Source: Bog-473 sp963828505
GTDB taxonomy: Bacteria > Actinomycetota > Acidimicrobiia > Acidimicrobiales > RAAP-2
Reading direction: 5' to 3'
Length of the DNA stretch: 64,000 bases
Assembly: GCA_963828505.1 (NCBI GenBank)
Contig: CAWHFM010000002.1
Location: 1 to 64,000, forward strand
This document shows, one piece after another, positions 33,377 through 41,964 of this stretch (the first letter of the stretch is position 1; every line of letters begins with the position of its first letter). Below the pieces are notes generated by a model, which was not told the DNA's origin, did not search any database, and was given only the letters and a program-made list of their open reading frames with translations. The translations under genes were made by a program, and so were the position numbers.

Positions 33377-34564
33377 TCACTCCGTCCGCCCGATATCGGT
33401 GAGCCGTCCCTGCACGAAGCGCCGTTCGGCACCATCCTCGGTGAGCTCGAGGGCGCGGAGGTAGGCGTCCCGAGCCTCTGCGGTCCGACCGAGTCGACGA
33501 AGCAGGTCAGCCCTCGTCGTGTGCAGGTACCGGAAGTCCTCGAGAGCGAGGCCGTCGACGATTCGTAAGCCGGCTTCGGGACCGTCGACCTCGGCGACCG
33601 CGATAGCACGATTCAGCTCGACCACAGGTGATTCCGTCAGCCGGCCGAGCTCGGCGTAGAGCGCTGCGATCTCGACCCAGTCGCACCGGTCTTCGGCGTG
33701 CAACGAGGCGATCGCGGCTTGCAGGACGTATTGCCCACGACCACCCAGAGCGAGAGCCCGCTGGAGCGAGGTGCGGCCCGCCGCGATCTGTTGCGAATCC
33801 CAGTGCGAGTGGTCCTGGTCGGCCAGCAGGACCAACTCATCGCCTCGGAAGCGCGCGGCCCGACGCGAGTCGAGCAGCAGCATCATCGAGAGCAACCCAT
33901 GTACCTCGGGCTCGTCGGGCATCAGTTCGGAAAGGGCGCGCCCGAGCCAAATGGCTTCGGCCGCGAGCTCGTCGCGACCTCCGTACCCCTCGTTGAAGAT
34001 GAGGTACACGACGGCCAGCACCGCTTCCAGACGCTCGGAAAGCAAGTGGTCGGGTGGAACCCGGAACGGGATTCCCGCGGCTTTTATCTTGCGCTTGGCT
34101 CGCACGAGCCGCTGGGCCATGGTTGGTTCCGGTACGAGAAAGGCTCGCGCGATCTCGTCGGTGGTCAGCCCGCCCAAGGTCCTCAGCGTGAGTGCGACCT
34201 GCGCCTCGAGGGCGAGTGCCGGATGACAGCAGGTGAAGACCAGTTCCAAGCGCTCATCCGGAAAGCTCGATACGTCCATGTCGTCCTCGGCCTCTCGGGG
34301 GGGATGTAGGCGCTGAATCCGAGTGAGGACCTGCTCTCGACGGATCCGATCCACCGCCCGATTGCGAGCGGTGGTCGTCAGCCAGGCGCGCGGGTTCGTC
34401 GGAATGCCCTGGAGCGGCCAGCGCTCGGCCGCGATGGCGAACGCCTCCTGGGCGGCCTCCTCGGCGAGGTCAAAGTCACCGAGGAGGCCGATCAGGGTTG
34501 CGACCACGCGACCCCACTGGTCGCGGAATACCTGTTCGAGGGTTTCTACCAATAGGTCTCGCAT
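33377..34564 (-). CDS. RNA polymerase ECF sigma factor, ECF42 (SigJ/DUF6596-type)
   Basis: 395 residues. The sigma-2 region has GDFDLAEEAAQEAFAIAAERWP and NPRAWLTTTARNRAVDRIRRE; the sigma-4 region includes TDEIARAFLVPEPTMAQRLVRAKRKI. A large C-terminal domain (about 190–395) contains GYGG, LARLTRL-type helices and a TPR-like end (YLHTTRADLLRRLGR), as in ECF42 sigma factors. ECF42 genes are paired with a DGPF/YCII gene, present just upstream with a 19-nt overlap. No anti-sigma factor is seen, consistent with this class. Confidence 0.93.
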   Translation of the reverse strand: MRDLLVETLEQVFRDQWGRVVATLIGLLGDFDLAEEAAQEAFAIAAERWPLQGIPTNPRAWLTTTARNRAVDRIRREQVLTRIQRLHPPREAEDDMDVSSFPDERLELVFTCCHPALALEAQVALTLRTLGGLTTDEIARAFLVPEPTMAQRLVRAKRKIKAAGIPFRVPPDHLLSERLEAVLAVVYLIFNEGYGGRDELAAEAIWLGRALSELMPDEPEVHGLLSMMLLLDSRRAARFRGDELVLLADQDHSHWDSQQIAAGRTSLQRALALGGRGQYVLQAAIASLHAEDRCDWVEIAALYAELGRLTESPVVELNRAIAVAEVDGPEAGLRIVDGLALEDFRYLHTTRADLLRRLGRTAEARDAYLRALELTEDGAERRFVQGRLTDIGRTE

Positions 34565-34905
34565 GGCCGAATCTCGATGGCCCCACCGAGGCGGGCGGCC
34601 GGGACTCGGGCGGCAAGCTCAATGGCGGCGTCGAGGTCGTCCGCTTCCAACACGAAGTAGCCGCCGATGGCTTCCTTCATTCCCACGAACGGCCCATCCG
34701 TGGTCATGGTCTTTCCTGACTGGACCCGAACGGTGGTCGCGTTCTCCGGCAGCCCCAGGGGCACGCCGGGTGTTACGCCCGGGGTCCGGTTGAGGACCCC
34801 GTAGTCGGCGTAGATCTGCTGCTGCTCCTCCTCGGAGAGCGCGGCCCACTCATCGGAGCCAGGAAGGGGTGTTGAGCCCTGGTAGATCAGCATCATGTAC
34901 TGCAT
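34546..34905 (-). CDS. YCII/DGPF-domain protein partner of the ECF42 sigma factor
   Basis: 119 residues. MMLIYQGS at the N-terminus and TTDGPFVGMKEAIGGYFVLEA carry the DGPF motif of YCII-related proteins. It is the invariable neighbour of ECF42 sigma factors and probably a target or signal-related partner; biochemical function is not established. ATG 34905 follows a purine-rich AGGAGG segment on the coding strand. It overlaps the sigma gene by 19 nt. Confidence 0.9.
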   Translation of the reverse strand: MQYMMLIYQGSTPLPGSDEWAALSEEEQQQIYADYGVLNRTPGVTPGVPLGLPENATTVRVQSGKTMTTDGPFVGMKEAIGGYFVLEADDLDAAIELAARVPAARLGGAIEIRPCETYW

Positions 34906-35129
34906 TGCATCCTCCTGATCGGTCGAAGGTTTTTCGTGTCGCGATTAGACGAACGGTGACTGGCGGAATCGACAGGAAGTCCAATTTCTTTCGTCAGCGC
35001 CCGTTGGTGGTCGTGCCGGAGACCGGATCCAAGAGCTGGCCGTGACCACTTCCGGTGCGGCCCGAGCAGGACTCCGGGCTGTCGTGGTTGTCCATCGACG
35101 GGAGGGCCGAGTGGGGCAGAGGTGGTCTT

Positions 35130-36554
35130 TCAGTCGTTGGCGGGCACGTGGAAGAGCGTCTTCGGATCGCAGTGCCAGATGCCGTCGGTGTTCGGCTGGG
35201 TGATCGACTTGTCGTAGACGAACTTGTTCGGTTTCACGTCGAGAATGGCGTAACAATCCGAGGGGGTCGGGTTAGCGTCCGACATGCCGAGGTGCGCGAT
35301 CGGCGGCGCCAGCCCGCCACCGGTCCAGTTCGTCTGTGATGCCGCGTTCTTGAGCACGCACGAGACCGTCAGGTCGGCGCCGCATGCGCTGGCCGACTTG
35401 GCGAAGAGGATCCACGCGTCCATGGAGAGCTCGTCGTTGAAATCGAGCTTGTACCCAGCGGCCGCATACTTCTTCATGATGGCGAGCAACTGCTCGAGGC
35501 CGGGGCTCTGTGAGGCCAGCTCGAAGGGCCAGTTCCCGACAGCTAGGAAGGTGGGCGGCAGGTTTGGGTCCACAGCGGCAGCGGCCTTCGTCGACTGGAG
35601 ATAGAGGGCCTCCGTCAGCACTATGAAGGTGGGCTTGTATCCCGCTGTCGCCATTGCCTGCATGTACGGGACCATGTTGGAGTAGTTGGCTGGCTCGAGG
35701 GCCTCGACCCCCTTGCTCTCGAGCTCCTCGATGTAGGGACCCCAGTCCGTGACCATAATTGGTGGCAGCTGCCAGTCCACCAGCTTGTAACCCTGGTCGA
35801 GCGCAGTGTCCCTCCCCTTCGTGACGGGGGCGATGATGCTCGGGGTGTTGGGAGACCCGTCGCCGAAGTGCTTGACGGCCTGCGGGAACTTCTTGGCCAA
35901 GGCGCCGTAGAAGCCACCCTCGACCTCGGTGAGACTGCCGTTGGCGGGGCTGACCTGGAGCTCGGCGCCGATGGCTTGATTCGAGACGGTGAACTGGGTG
36001 ATCTGGCCCAGGCCGCAGCCGACCCGTATCGGGACGGTCGGCTGGTCGAGTACGAGACCCCCACCGACAGCCATGAAGTCCGCCTGACACGCCTCGCTGG
36101 TGACCTGCGCGTCGTTGAACAGCCCGCCGTCTCGATCCTGCACGACGATCTTCCGCCCGTCGATGCCACCAGAGGCGTTACACCACGCCGCGAAGGCCTG
36201 GCCGGCCTGGAGCAGCTCGATGTCGAGCCCGGGCTGGACGGTGTTGTCGGCGTCGTTGAAGCCGGCGATGTCGATGGTGTTTGCCGTGACACCCCGGCCG
36301 GACGCGTGACCGCCTGAACCGTGTTCGCAAATCTTGCCGACTCCCGGCCACTCCCCGTTGTGCGAAAGGGCACCCGTCTCGTTGTCCGAAAGGGCACTTG
36401 TCGACGGGGAGGCCGGCGCCGTGGCCACGAGGAGCGTCCCCCCCATCGCCGCCGACGCAACGAGAGCGACCGACGCCCCGCGGGCCCAGCGCGTCGGCGC
36501 CGATCGGGACTTCCGTGCGCACATCGCCCGCATCCGCTTTTCGTTCGAGTCCAT
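35130..36554 (-). CDS. Exported periplasmic-binding-protein type 1, Liv/branched-chain-amino-acid-like (orphan)
   Basis: 474 residues from ATG 36554 (AAGGGGG upstream). The N-terminal basic stretch and hydrophobic SVALVASAAMGGTLLVAT make a signal sequence; a short duplicated SDNETGALSHN segment follows. The mature part is a two-lobed type 1 binding fold (TIDIAGFNDADNT, ASGGIDGRKIVVQDRDGG, and a typical C-terminal Cys pair). Such proteins deliver amino acids or aromatic compounds to Liv-type ABC transporters, but no permease or ATPase lies nearby, so the partner is elsewhere or it acts as a sensor. Confidence 0.82.
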   Translation of the reverse strand: MDSNEKRMRAMCARKSRSAPTRWARGASVALVASAAMGGTLLVATAPASPSTSALSDNETGALSHNGEWPGVGKICEHGSGGHASGRGVTANTIDIAGFNDADNTVQPGLDIELLQAGQAFAAWCNASGGIDGRKIVVQDRDGGLFNDAQVTSEACQADFMAVGGGLVLDQPTVPIRVGCGLGQITQFTVSNQAIGAELQVSPANGSLTEVEGGFYGALAKKFPQAVKHFGDGSPNTPSIIAPVTKGRDTALDQGYKLVDWQLPPIMVTDWGPYIEELESKGVEALEPANYSNMVPYMQAMATAGYKPTFIVLTEALYLQSTKAAAAVDPNLPPTFLAVGNWPFELASQSPGLEQLLAIMKKYAAAGYKLDFNDELSMDAWILFAKSASACGADLTVSCVLKNAASQTNWTGGGLAPPIAHLGMSDANPTPSDCYAILDVKPNKFVYDKSITQPNTDGIWHCDPKTLFHVPAND

Positions 36555-37087
36555 TCCGGCCCCCTTGCGCTCGCTGAGCCGAGCATCGACCCGCGGCGTG
36601 AACCCGGGGATCATCGACGACTGCAGTCAGCTGAGCGGAGGATAGGTCGCATCGACTTTCGCCGGACGGCATCCCGCCATTGGGTCCGACTCGGTACTCG
36701 GTACTCGGTACTCGGTACTTGCGACAGAGTCGGCGCGAGGCGTCAAGACCGTCATCGTCCACGCCGCTGCCATCCGTCCTTCTCCGCACGGTTCGCACCC
36801 GGCTCCGCCGGTGGTTCTCTCCCGTCTTGGCCCCGGGGGTCTCTCTCGCCGGGCGCACCCGGTCCACTCCGGTCCCCCGTCAGGTGCCGGGCGACCCCGC
36901 CGGTGCCACGGTTTCGCACCGCCCGTCGCACCAAGTTTCCGTCCGGTAACAAATCTCCCAGCTCAGAGCACTTGCGCCACGTCCTACCGGAGGTGCGAAG
37001 GCGGCCGGCAGACTTGAGTCGCTCCCGGCAACGCGTGCCACACTGGGGCCAGCAACCGTCCCTTCGTCGATTGGAGCCGTCGACCAC
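36555..37087. other. Divergent intergenic region with a 7-bp tandem repeat
   Basis: About 530 nt between the binding-protein gene (minus) and the fatty-acid operon (plus). Only the repeat at 36690–36719 stands out; promoters for both directions should lie here. No gene is apparent. Confidence 0.5.
36690..36719. repeat. Tandem CTCGGTA repeat (four copies)
   Basis: Four perfect copies of the 7-bp unit CTCGGTA followed by CT, within the promoter-bearing intergenic region of the fatty-acid operon. Confidence 0.9.
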
Positions 37088-38329
37088 GTGTTGGTGTTCA
37101 CCTTCCCCGGGCAGGGTTCACAGCGCGCCGGCATGGGAGCGCCATGGGTGGACCACCCGTCTTGGGAGGTGGTCGACGAGGCCTCCGAGGCCGCCGGGCG
37201 CGACCTGGCGTCGCTCCTGCTCGAAGCGCCGATTGAGGAGCTCACGAGGACGGAGAACGCCCAGCTGGCGACCACCGTCCTCAGCCTCGTGGTGCTCGAC
37301 GCGGTGGAACGGACCGGGCTCACGCCGGCCGCGTGCGCCGGGCACAGTCTCGGTGAGTACACCGCCCTCGTGGCCAGCGGTGCCCTCGGCTTCGAGCACG
37401 GGATAGAGCTCGTCGTCGCCCGTGGTGAGGCGATGGCTCGGGCCGGTGAGGAGGCGCCGGGCACGATGGCTGCCCTCCTCGGCATCTCCGACGACGACGC
37501 CGAGGCCGCCTGCCAGAGGGCCGAGGGCGACGTCTGGGTGGCGAACTACAACGCTCCCGGCCAGGTCGTGATCGCCGGGACCTCGGAGGCGGTCTCGGTG
37601 GCCGGTGAGTTGGCCAAGGAGCTGGGAGCGAAGCGGGTCATGCCCATTCAGGTCTCCGGCGCCTTCCACACCCCACTGATGCGGGGTGCCCGCGCCGAGT
37701 TGCGCAAGGCGCTGGCGGATGTCACGTTCCTCACCCCCGAGGTCCGCGTGGTGGCCAACGTGGACGCACGGGTGCACGACGATCCCGCGGAGTGGCCGGG
37801 CCTTCTCTCCGCGCAGCTCTGCAGCCCGGTCCGGTGGCGCCAGACGCTCGAGACCTTCGCCCATCTCGGCCTGACGTCTCTCGTCGAGCTGGGTCCCGGC
37901 GGTGTGCTCAGCGGCCTGGCCAAGCGCAGCCTGCCCGAGATCCAGTCGCTCGCCGTGTCCAAGCCCGAAGACCTCAACACGCTGATGGATCAGATCAGCG
38001 CGGCGGGCACTTGGCGCGCCGAGCCGGCGCTGCACCAGGGCGAGCACCTCTACATGTCCGAGCGCGTCGTGGTGAGTCCCGGCAACGGCATCTTCTCGCC
38101 GGAGGCGTCGCTGCCCGCGCCCGGCACTGGCCTGCTGCCCGGCACGCTCGACGAGGATGACGCGCAACCGCCCATGGTCCACGTGGGCGATCTGGTGGGC
38201 CGCGTCGGCGTCGCCGAGGTGCGCACCCCGTTCGCGGGTCGCGTCATCCGCTGGATGGCCGCCGACGGCGAGCGCGTCCAAGACGGGCAACCGCTCGTGT
38301 GGCTCCGCGTGCCCGACGCGGACCTGTAG
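37088..38329 (+). CDS. fabD: Malonyl-CoA:ACP transacylase with extra C-terminal biotinyl/lipoyl-like domain
   Basis: 413 residues from GTG 37088. The FabD part (about 1–305) has FPGQGSQ, the nucleophile Ser87 in GHSLGE, an Arg-containing VVARGEAMARAG region, and His194 in SGAFHTPLM. It transfers malonyl from CoA to ACP. An extra ~100 residues follow: VVVSPGNGIFSP, then VHVGDLVGRVGVAEVRTPFAGRV...MAADGERVQDGQPLVWL. This looks like a biotinyl/lipoyl hammerhead in which the usual modified Lys (EAMKM) is replaced by VGVAE. Such a tail is not standard for FabD. First gene of fabD-fabG-acpP-fabF. Confidence 0.93.
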   Translation: MLVFTFPGQGSQRAGMGAPWVDHPSWEVVDEASEAAGRDLASLLLEAPIEELTRTENAQLATTVLSLVVLDAVERTGLTPAACAGHSLGEYTALVASGALGFEHGIELVVARGEAMARAGEEAPGTMAALLGISDDDAEAACQRAEGDVWVANYNAPGQVVIAGTSEAVSVAGELAKELGAKRVMPIQVSGAFHTPLMRGARAELRKALADVTFLTPEVRVVANVDARVHDDPAEWPGLLSAQLCSPVRWRQTLETFAHLGLTSLVELGPGGVLSGLAKRSLPEIQSLAVSKPEDLNTLMDQISAAGTWRAEPALHQGEHLYMSERVVVSPGNGIFSPEASLPAPGTGLLPGTLDEDDAQPPMVHVGDLVGRVGVAEVRTPFAGRVIRWMAADGERVQDGQPLVWLRVPDADL

Positions 38330-38357
38330 TGGCGGCGCAGTGATGGCAGCCGCGTAG

Positions 38358-39083
38358 ATGGCGGTCGTGCTCGTGACCGGGGGGAGCCGCGGCATCGGCG
38401 CGGCGTGCGCGTCGTGGTTCCTGTCCAACGGAGACTGCGTCGCCGCCACCTACCGCTCGGCGGAGCCGCCGGCACCTCCCGCGGACGCCGTCCCCGACCG
38501 TTATCTGGCCGTCCGCTGCGACGTCCGCCACGCCGAGCAGGTCGAAGCAGCCTTCGCCGAGGTGGAGCAGCGGTGGGGACCCGTCGAAGTGCTCGTCGCC
38601 AACGCCGGGATCACCAAGGACTCGCTGATGCTCCGCATGAGCGAGGCGTCGTTCGTGGAGGTGATCGACGCCAACCTCACCGGCGCCTTCCGCGTCGCCA
38701 AGCGGGCCATGGCCAAGATGCTCCGGCTGCACGCAGGACGGATCATCTTCGTGTCCTCGGTCGGCGCCTTCGTCGGACTGCCGGGCCAGGCGAACTACGC
38801 CGCGTCGAAGGCCGGGCTCGTCGGCATGGCACGGGCCATGGCGCGCGAGGTTGGGAGTCGCAACATCACCGTCAACGTCGTGGCTCCGGGCCTGGTCGAG
38901 ACGGACATGACGGCGGAGCTCGGCCGAGAGCGCGTCGACGCGATGACCGCCCAGGTGCCGCTCGGCCGGATCGGCACGGTGGACGACGTCGCGGGCGTCG
39001 TCGGCTTCCTGGCCTCTGGAGCAGCCGCCTACGTCACCGGCGCCGTGGTGCCGGTCGACGGCGGGCTCGGGATGGGCCTGTAG
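38358..39083 (+). CDS. fabG: 3-Oxoacyl-ACP reductase
   Basis: 241 residues from ATG 38358. Short-chain dehydrogenase with VTGGSRGIG (NADPH binding), NAGITKDSL, the catalytic Ser in VSSVGAF, and YAASKAG (Tyr/Lys). The C-terminus VVPVDGGLGMGL is FabG-typical. It reduces 3-oxoacyl-ACP in fatty-acid elongation. Lies 28 nt after fabD and 31 nt before acpP in the same operon. Many SDRs share these motifs, but context settles the assignment. Confidence 0.93.
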   Translation: MAVVLVTGGSRGIGAACASWFLSNGDCVAATYRSAEPPAPPADAVPDRYLAVRCDVRHAEQVEAAFAEVEQRWGPVEVLVANAGITKDSLMLRMSEASFVEVIDANLTGAFRVAKRAMAKMLRLHAGRIIFVSSVGAFVGLPGQANYAASKAGLVGMARAMAREVGSRNITVNVVAPGLVETDMTAELGRERVDAMTAQVPLGRIGTVDDVAGVVGFLASGAAAYVTGAVVPVDGGLGMGL

Positions 39084-39114
39084 CGTTGGAGAAAGACAGA
39101 CAAAGGAGCAAAGA

Positions 39115-39354
39115 GTGGACAGCGACGCAGCGTTCGAGACCTTCCGCGAGTGCGCCGTCGAGGTGCTGCAGGTACCGGCGGAGAAGATCACGAAGGAAGC
39201 GAAGTTGGCGGACGACCTCGATGCCGACAGCCTCGACCTCGTCGAGCTGGTGATGGCGTTGGAGGAGAAGTTCGACATCACCGTGGACGAGACGGAGCTC
39301 GAGGACATCACCACGGTGGGTCAGGCCTTCGACCTCGTCTCCTCCAAGCTCTGA
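39115..39354 (+). CDS. acpP: Acyl carrier protein
   Basis: 79 residues from GTG 39115 (AAGGAGC upstream). Acidic four-helix protein with the phosphopantetheine attachment Ser in DADSLDLVEL. Carries growing acyl chains for the flanking Fab enzymes. Its TGA overlaps the ATG of fabF by one base. Confidence 0.97.
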   Translation: MDSDAAFETFRECAVEVLQVPAEKITKEAKLADDLDADSLDLVELVMALEEKFDITVDETELEDITTVGQAFDLVSSKL

Positions 39355-40550
39355 TGCAACTCGGAATCGGACCGGACGGGCCTGTCGCAGGCAGGCGGGT
39401 CGCGATCACCGGTCTCGGTGCGGTGACCTGTTGTGGCGCCGGCGTCGACGCCCTGTGGGACGGGCTGCTCCACCCCTCGGTCATCGGAGGAGCGGTGCGC
39501 GGGTTCGAGCCCGAACACTGGTTCGGCCCGAAAGAGGTGCGCCAAGTCGATCCTTTCGCCCAGTTCGCCGTGGCGGCATCCGCACTGGCGGTGGATGATG
39601 CCGGTGAGCTCGGCGTGGACCCCGCCAAAGCGGGGGTCGTATTCGCCACCGGCGTCGGCGGTCTGGAGACCCTGGCCGGCCAGGTCGAGGTCTACAACGA
39701 GAAGGGGGCGCGCCGCGTGTCGCCACGCCTCGTGCCGATGATGATGGCCAACGCCGGCGCCGCCGGCATCTCCATGCGTCTCGGGTGGCGCGGCCCCTCC
39801 GAGGTGATCTGCACCGCGTGCGCCGCGGGCACCCATGCCATCGCCGCCGCAGCTCGACTGGTGGCCTCCAGTCGATGCGACGTGGCCATCGGTGGAGGCT
39901 CCGAAGCGAGCATGCACCCGGTTGCGCTGGCGGCGTTCGCCAACATGACCGCGCTCTCGTCCTCAGGGATCTCGCGCCCCTTCGACGCACGCCGCGACGG
40001 CTTCGTCATGACCGAAGGTGCGGCCGCGCTGGTCCTCGAGGACTGGGACCGCGCCCGCGCCCGCGGCGCGACGATTTATGCCGAGGTGGCCGGCGCAGCC
40101 AGCACGGCCGACGCGCACCACATCACTGCGCCGTCCCCGGACGGGTCGGGCGCGGTGGCCTGCATGGAGCTGGCGCTGGCCGACGCGCGAATCGCTCCAG
40201 CCGACGTGGGTCACATCAACGCCCATGGGACCTCCACGCCGCTCAACGACCTGGCCGAGTCCCGCGCCATCACGAAGGTGTTCGGCGAGCCCGGTCCCCT
40301 CGTCACCTCCACCAAGGGGGTCACCGGCCACGGCCTCGCCGCGGCGGGCGCGATCGAGGCCGTGGCGGCCGTTCTCACCATCCACCACGCCACCATCCCC
40401 CCCACCGCGGGATACGAAGAGCCGGACCCCGAGATCACGTTGCAAGTGGTGCACGGAGAGCCGAGACCGTGGCAGCCGAGTGCCGTGCTGTCGAACTCGT
40501 TCGGCTTCGGCGGCCACAACGGGTGCCTGGTGGTGCTGCCACCCGACTGA
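39354..40550 (+). CDS. fabF: 3-Oxoacyl-ACP synthase II
   Basis: 398 residues from ATG 39354. Ketosynthase fold with the nucleophile Cys156 in VICTACAAGTH, His291 in HINAHGTSTPLND, Lys321 and His326 in STKGVTGHGLAAAGA, and a C-terminal NSFGFGGHNG. Performs condensation of acyl-ACP with malonyl-ACP. Last gene of the fab operon; a fabH-type initiating synthase is absent here and must lie elsewhere. Confidence 0.95.
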   Translation: MQLGIGPDGPVAGRRVAITGLGAVTCCGAGVDALWDGLLHPSVIGGAVRGFEPEHWFGPKEVRQVDPFAQFAVAASALAVDDAGELGVDPAKAGVVFATGVGGLETLAGQVEVYNEKGARRVSPRLVPMMMANAGAAGISMRLGWRGPSEVICTACAAGTHAIAAAARLVASSRCDVAIGGGSEASMHPVALAAFANMTALSSSGISRPFDARRDGFVMTEGAAALVLEDWDRARARGATIYAEVAGAASTADAHHITAPSPDGSGAVACMELALADARIAPADVGHINAHGTSTPLNDLAESRAITKVFGEPGPLVTSTKGVTGHGLAAAGAIEAVAAVLTIHHATIPPTAGYEEPDPEITLQVVHGEPRPWQPSAVLSNSFGFGGHNGCLVVLPPD

Positions 40551-40620
40551 CCGTGCCCGGTAAGGTCGCGCCTCCGCCGCCGAAGCCGGCAGCGGAATCC
40601 CGAATCCCGAGGTCCGTCGA

Positions 40621-41964
40621 GTGGCAAAGCCGCGAAGCTCGAGCACCGCGTGGTGGCGCTCCCCTGCCCTCCTCGTCGCCGTAGGTGTGGTGGTGGTCGC
40701 CCTCGTCGCGGGCGGCGTCGTCCTCGCCACCAGGAGCACCCGTGCGCCTGCTCCCCCGGCCACGCCGCCCGTCACGACACGCGCCGTGGCCTTCGGTGAC
40801 TCCGTGCCGTACGGACACGGGCTGGCCAACCCCTACCTGACGCCGCAGCGCGGCCTCCCGCCGAGCGCGGTGTCCCAGGCGCCCTCGACGCAGGCCTACC
40901 CCAGCCTGGTCGCCCGGAATCTCCACCTCGACATGACGGTGCGACCGACCAACTGCGACCTCGTCGGTGACCAGTTGGCCATCAGCGGCGCCGTGGCGGA
41001 TCCGGCCGACAACCGATCCCTCGACGGGCAGTGCCCCCGCCCGCCCCGCCCGGCCCGCAACCTCGAAGACGAGGTGGCGGCGGCCGGCCTCGATCGCCAC
41101 CCGGCCCGCCTCGTCCTCATGGAGGACGGGGCCGACGACATCCACTTCGCCCAGTGCCTCGTCTACGACCTGGTTCACGTCCTCGGGCTCGGGCCATCAC
41201 TCGGCACGCGCTGTGTCTCGAACGGAACCGTCACCAAACCGGTGGCCGACGAGCTGGCGAACGTCCGCCGGAGCCTGGCCGCGGCCATTGAGCTGGCATC
41301 GGCCCACGCGCGGACCGTGGCCGTGCTCGACTACTACCAGCCGATCCCGCCCCCGTCGGAGATCGCCCGCGACACGGGCGCGTCCGGTCTCGGCACCAAC
41401 CTCGTCTGCGCCGGGATCAAACTGGACGCCGCGGGCACCTACGCCGACGCGCAGGTCGTCCTCGACGCCCTCAACGGCGCCATCGCCGGCGCGGTGGCCG
41501 ATGCGCGCGCCCATCGGGTGCGCAATGTCGACCTGATCGACATCTCGTCCGTCGTCGACGGACACGGCATGTGCACGGCCGATCCCTGGGTCTTCTCCGG
41601 AGAGCGGGTGCCCGACGTGACCCTGGCCGTCGCCACCGAGCACATCCTGGCGGCCAAGGCCTGCAACGCGACCACCGCCCTGCACGGCGAGATGTCCTGC
41701 TCGCCTCTCCTGGCGACGGCCGTGCAGGCCGAGCGCAACATCACGGGCTATGTCTGGCGGGCCTCACACCCGACGGCGGCCGGGCAACAGGCCATCGCCA
41801 GGGCGGTCCTGCACCGGCTCGTGGGAGGCGATCAGTCGATGGCCTGGCGCAGCGCCGACACGAACTCGGACGCACCTTCGGGCCCGGCACCCCGGAGGAG
41901 CCGCCGGACGAGCGCCGAACCCACCACCACCCCGTCGGCCACCTGGCACACCTCGGCCGCCTGA
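40621..41964 (+). CDS. Membrane-anchored SGNH/GDSL hydrolase
   Basis: 447 residues from GTG 40621. An N-terminal TM/signal helix (SPALLVAVGVVVVALVAGG) precedes a Pro/Ala stretch and an SGNH hydrolase domain: AFGDSVPYGHG (Ser block), LMEDGADDIHF (Asn-like block replaced by Asp), and HPTAAGQQAIA (His block). Domain homology ends at about residue 405; the last ~44 residues (Ser/Thr/Arg/Pro-rich) are encoded antisense to the trpA 3' end, giving a 133-nt convergent overlap. An extracytoplasmic esterase role is likely; substrate unknown. Confidence 0.78.
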   Translation: MAKPRSSSTAWWRSPALLVAVGVVVVALVAGGVVLATRSTRAPAPPATPPVTTRAVAFGDSVPYGHGLANPYLTPQRGLPPSAVSQAPSTQAYPSLVARNLHLDMTVRPTNCDLVGDQLAISGAVADPADNRSLDGQCPRPPRPARNLEDEVAAAGLDRHPARLVLMEDGADDIHFAQCLVYDLVHVLGLGPSLGTRCVSNGTVTKPVADELANVRRSLAAAIELASAHARTVAVLDYYQPIPPPSEIARDTGASGLGTNLVCAGIKLDAAGTYADAQVVLDALNGAIAGAVADARAHRVRNVDLIDISSVVDGHGMCTADPWVFSGERVPDVTLAVATEHILAAKACNATTALHGEMSCSPLLATAVQAERNITGYVWRASHPTAAGQQAIARAVLHRLVGGDQSMAWRSADTNSDAPSGPAPRRSRRTSAEPTTTPSATWHTSAA

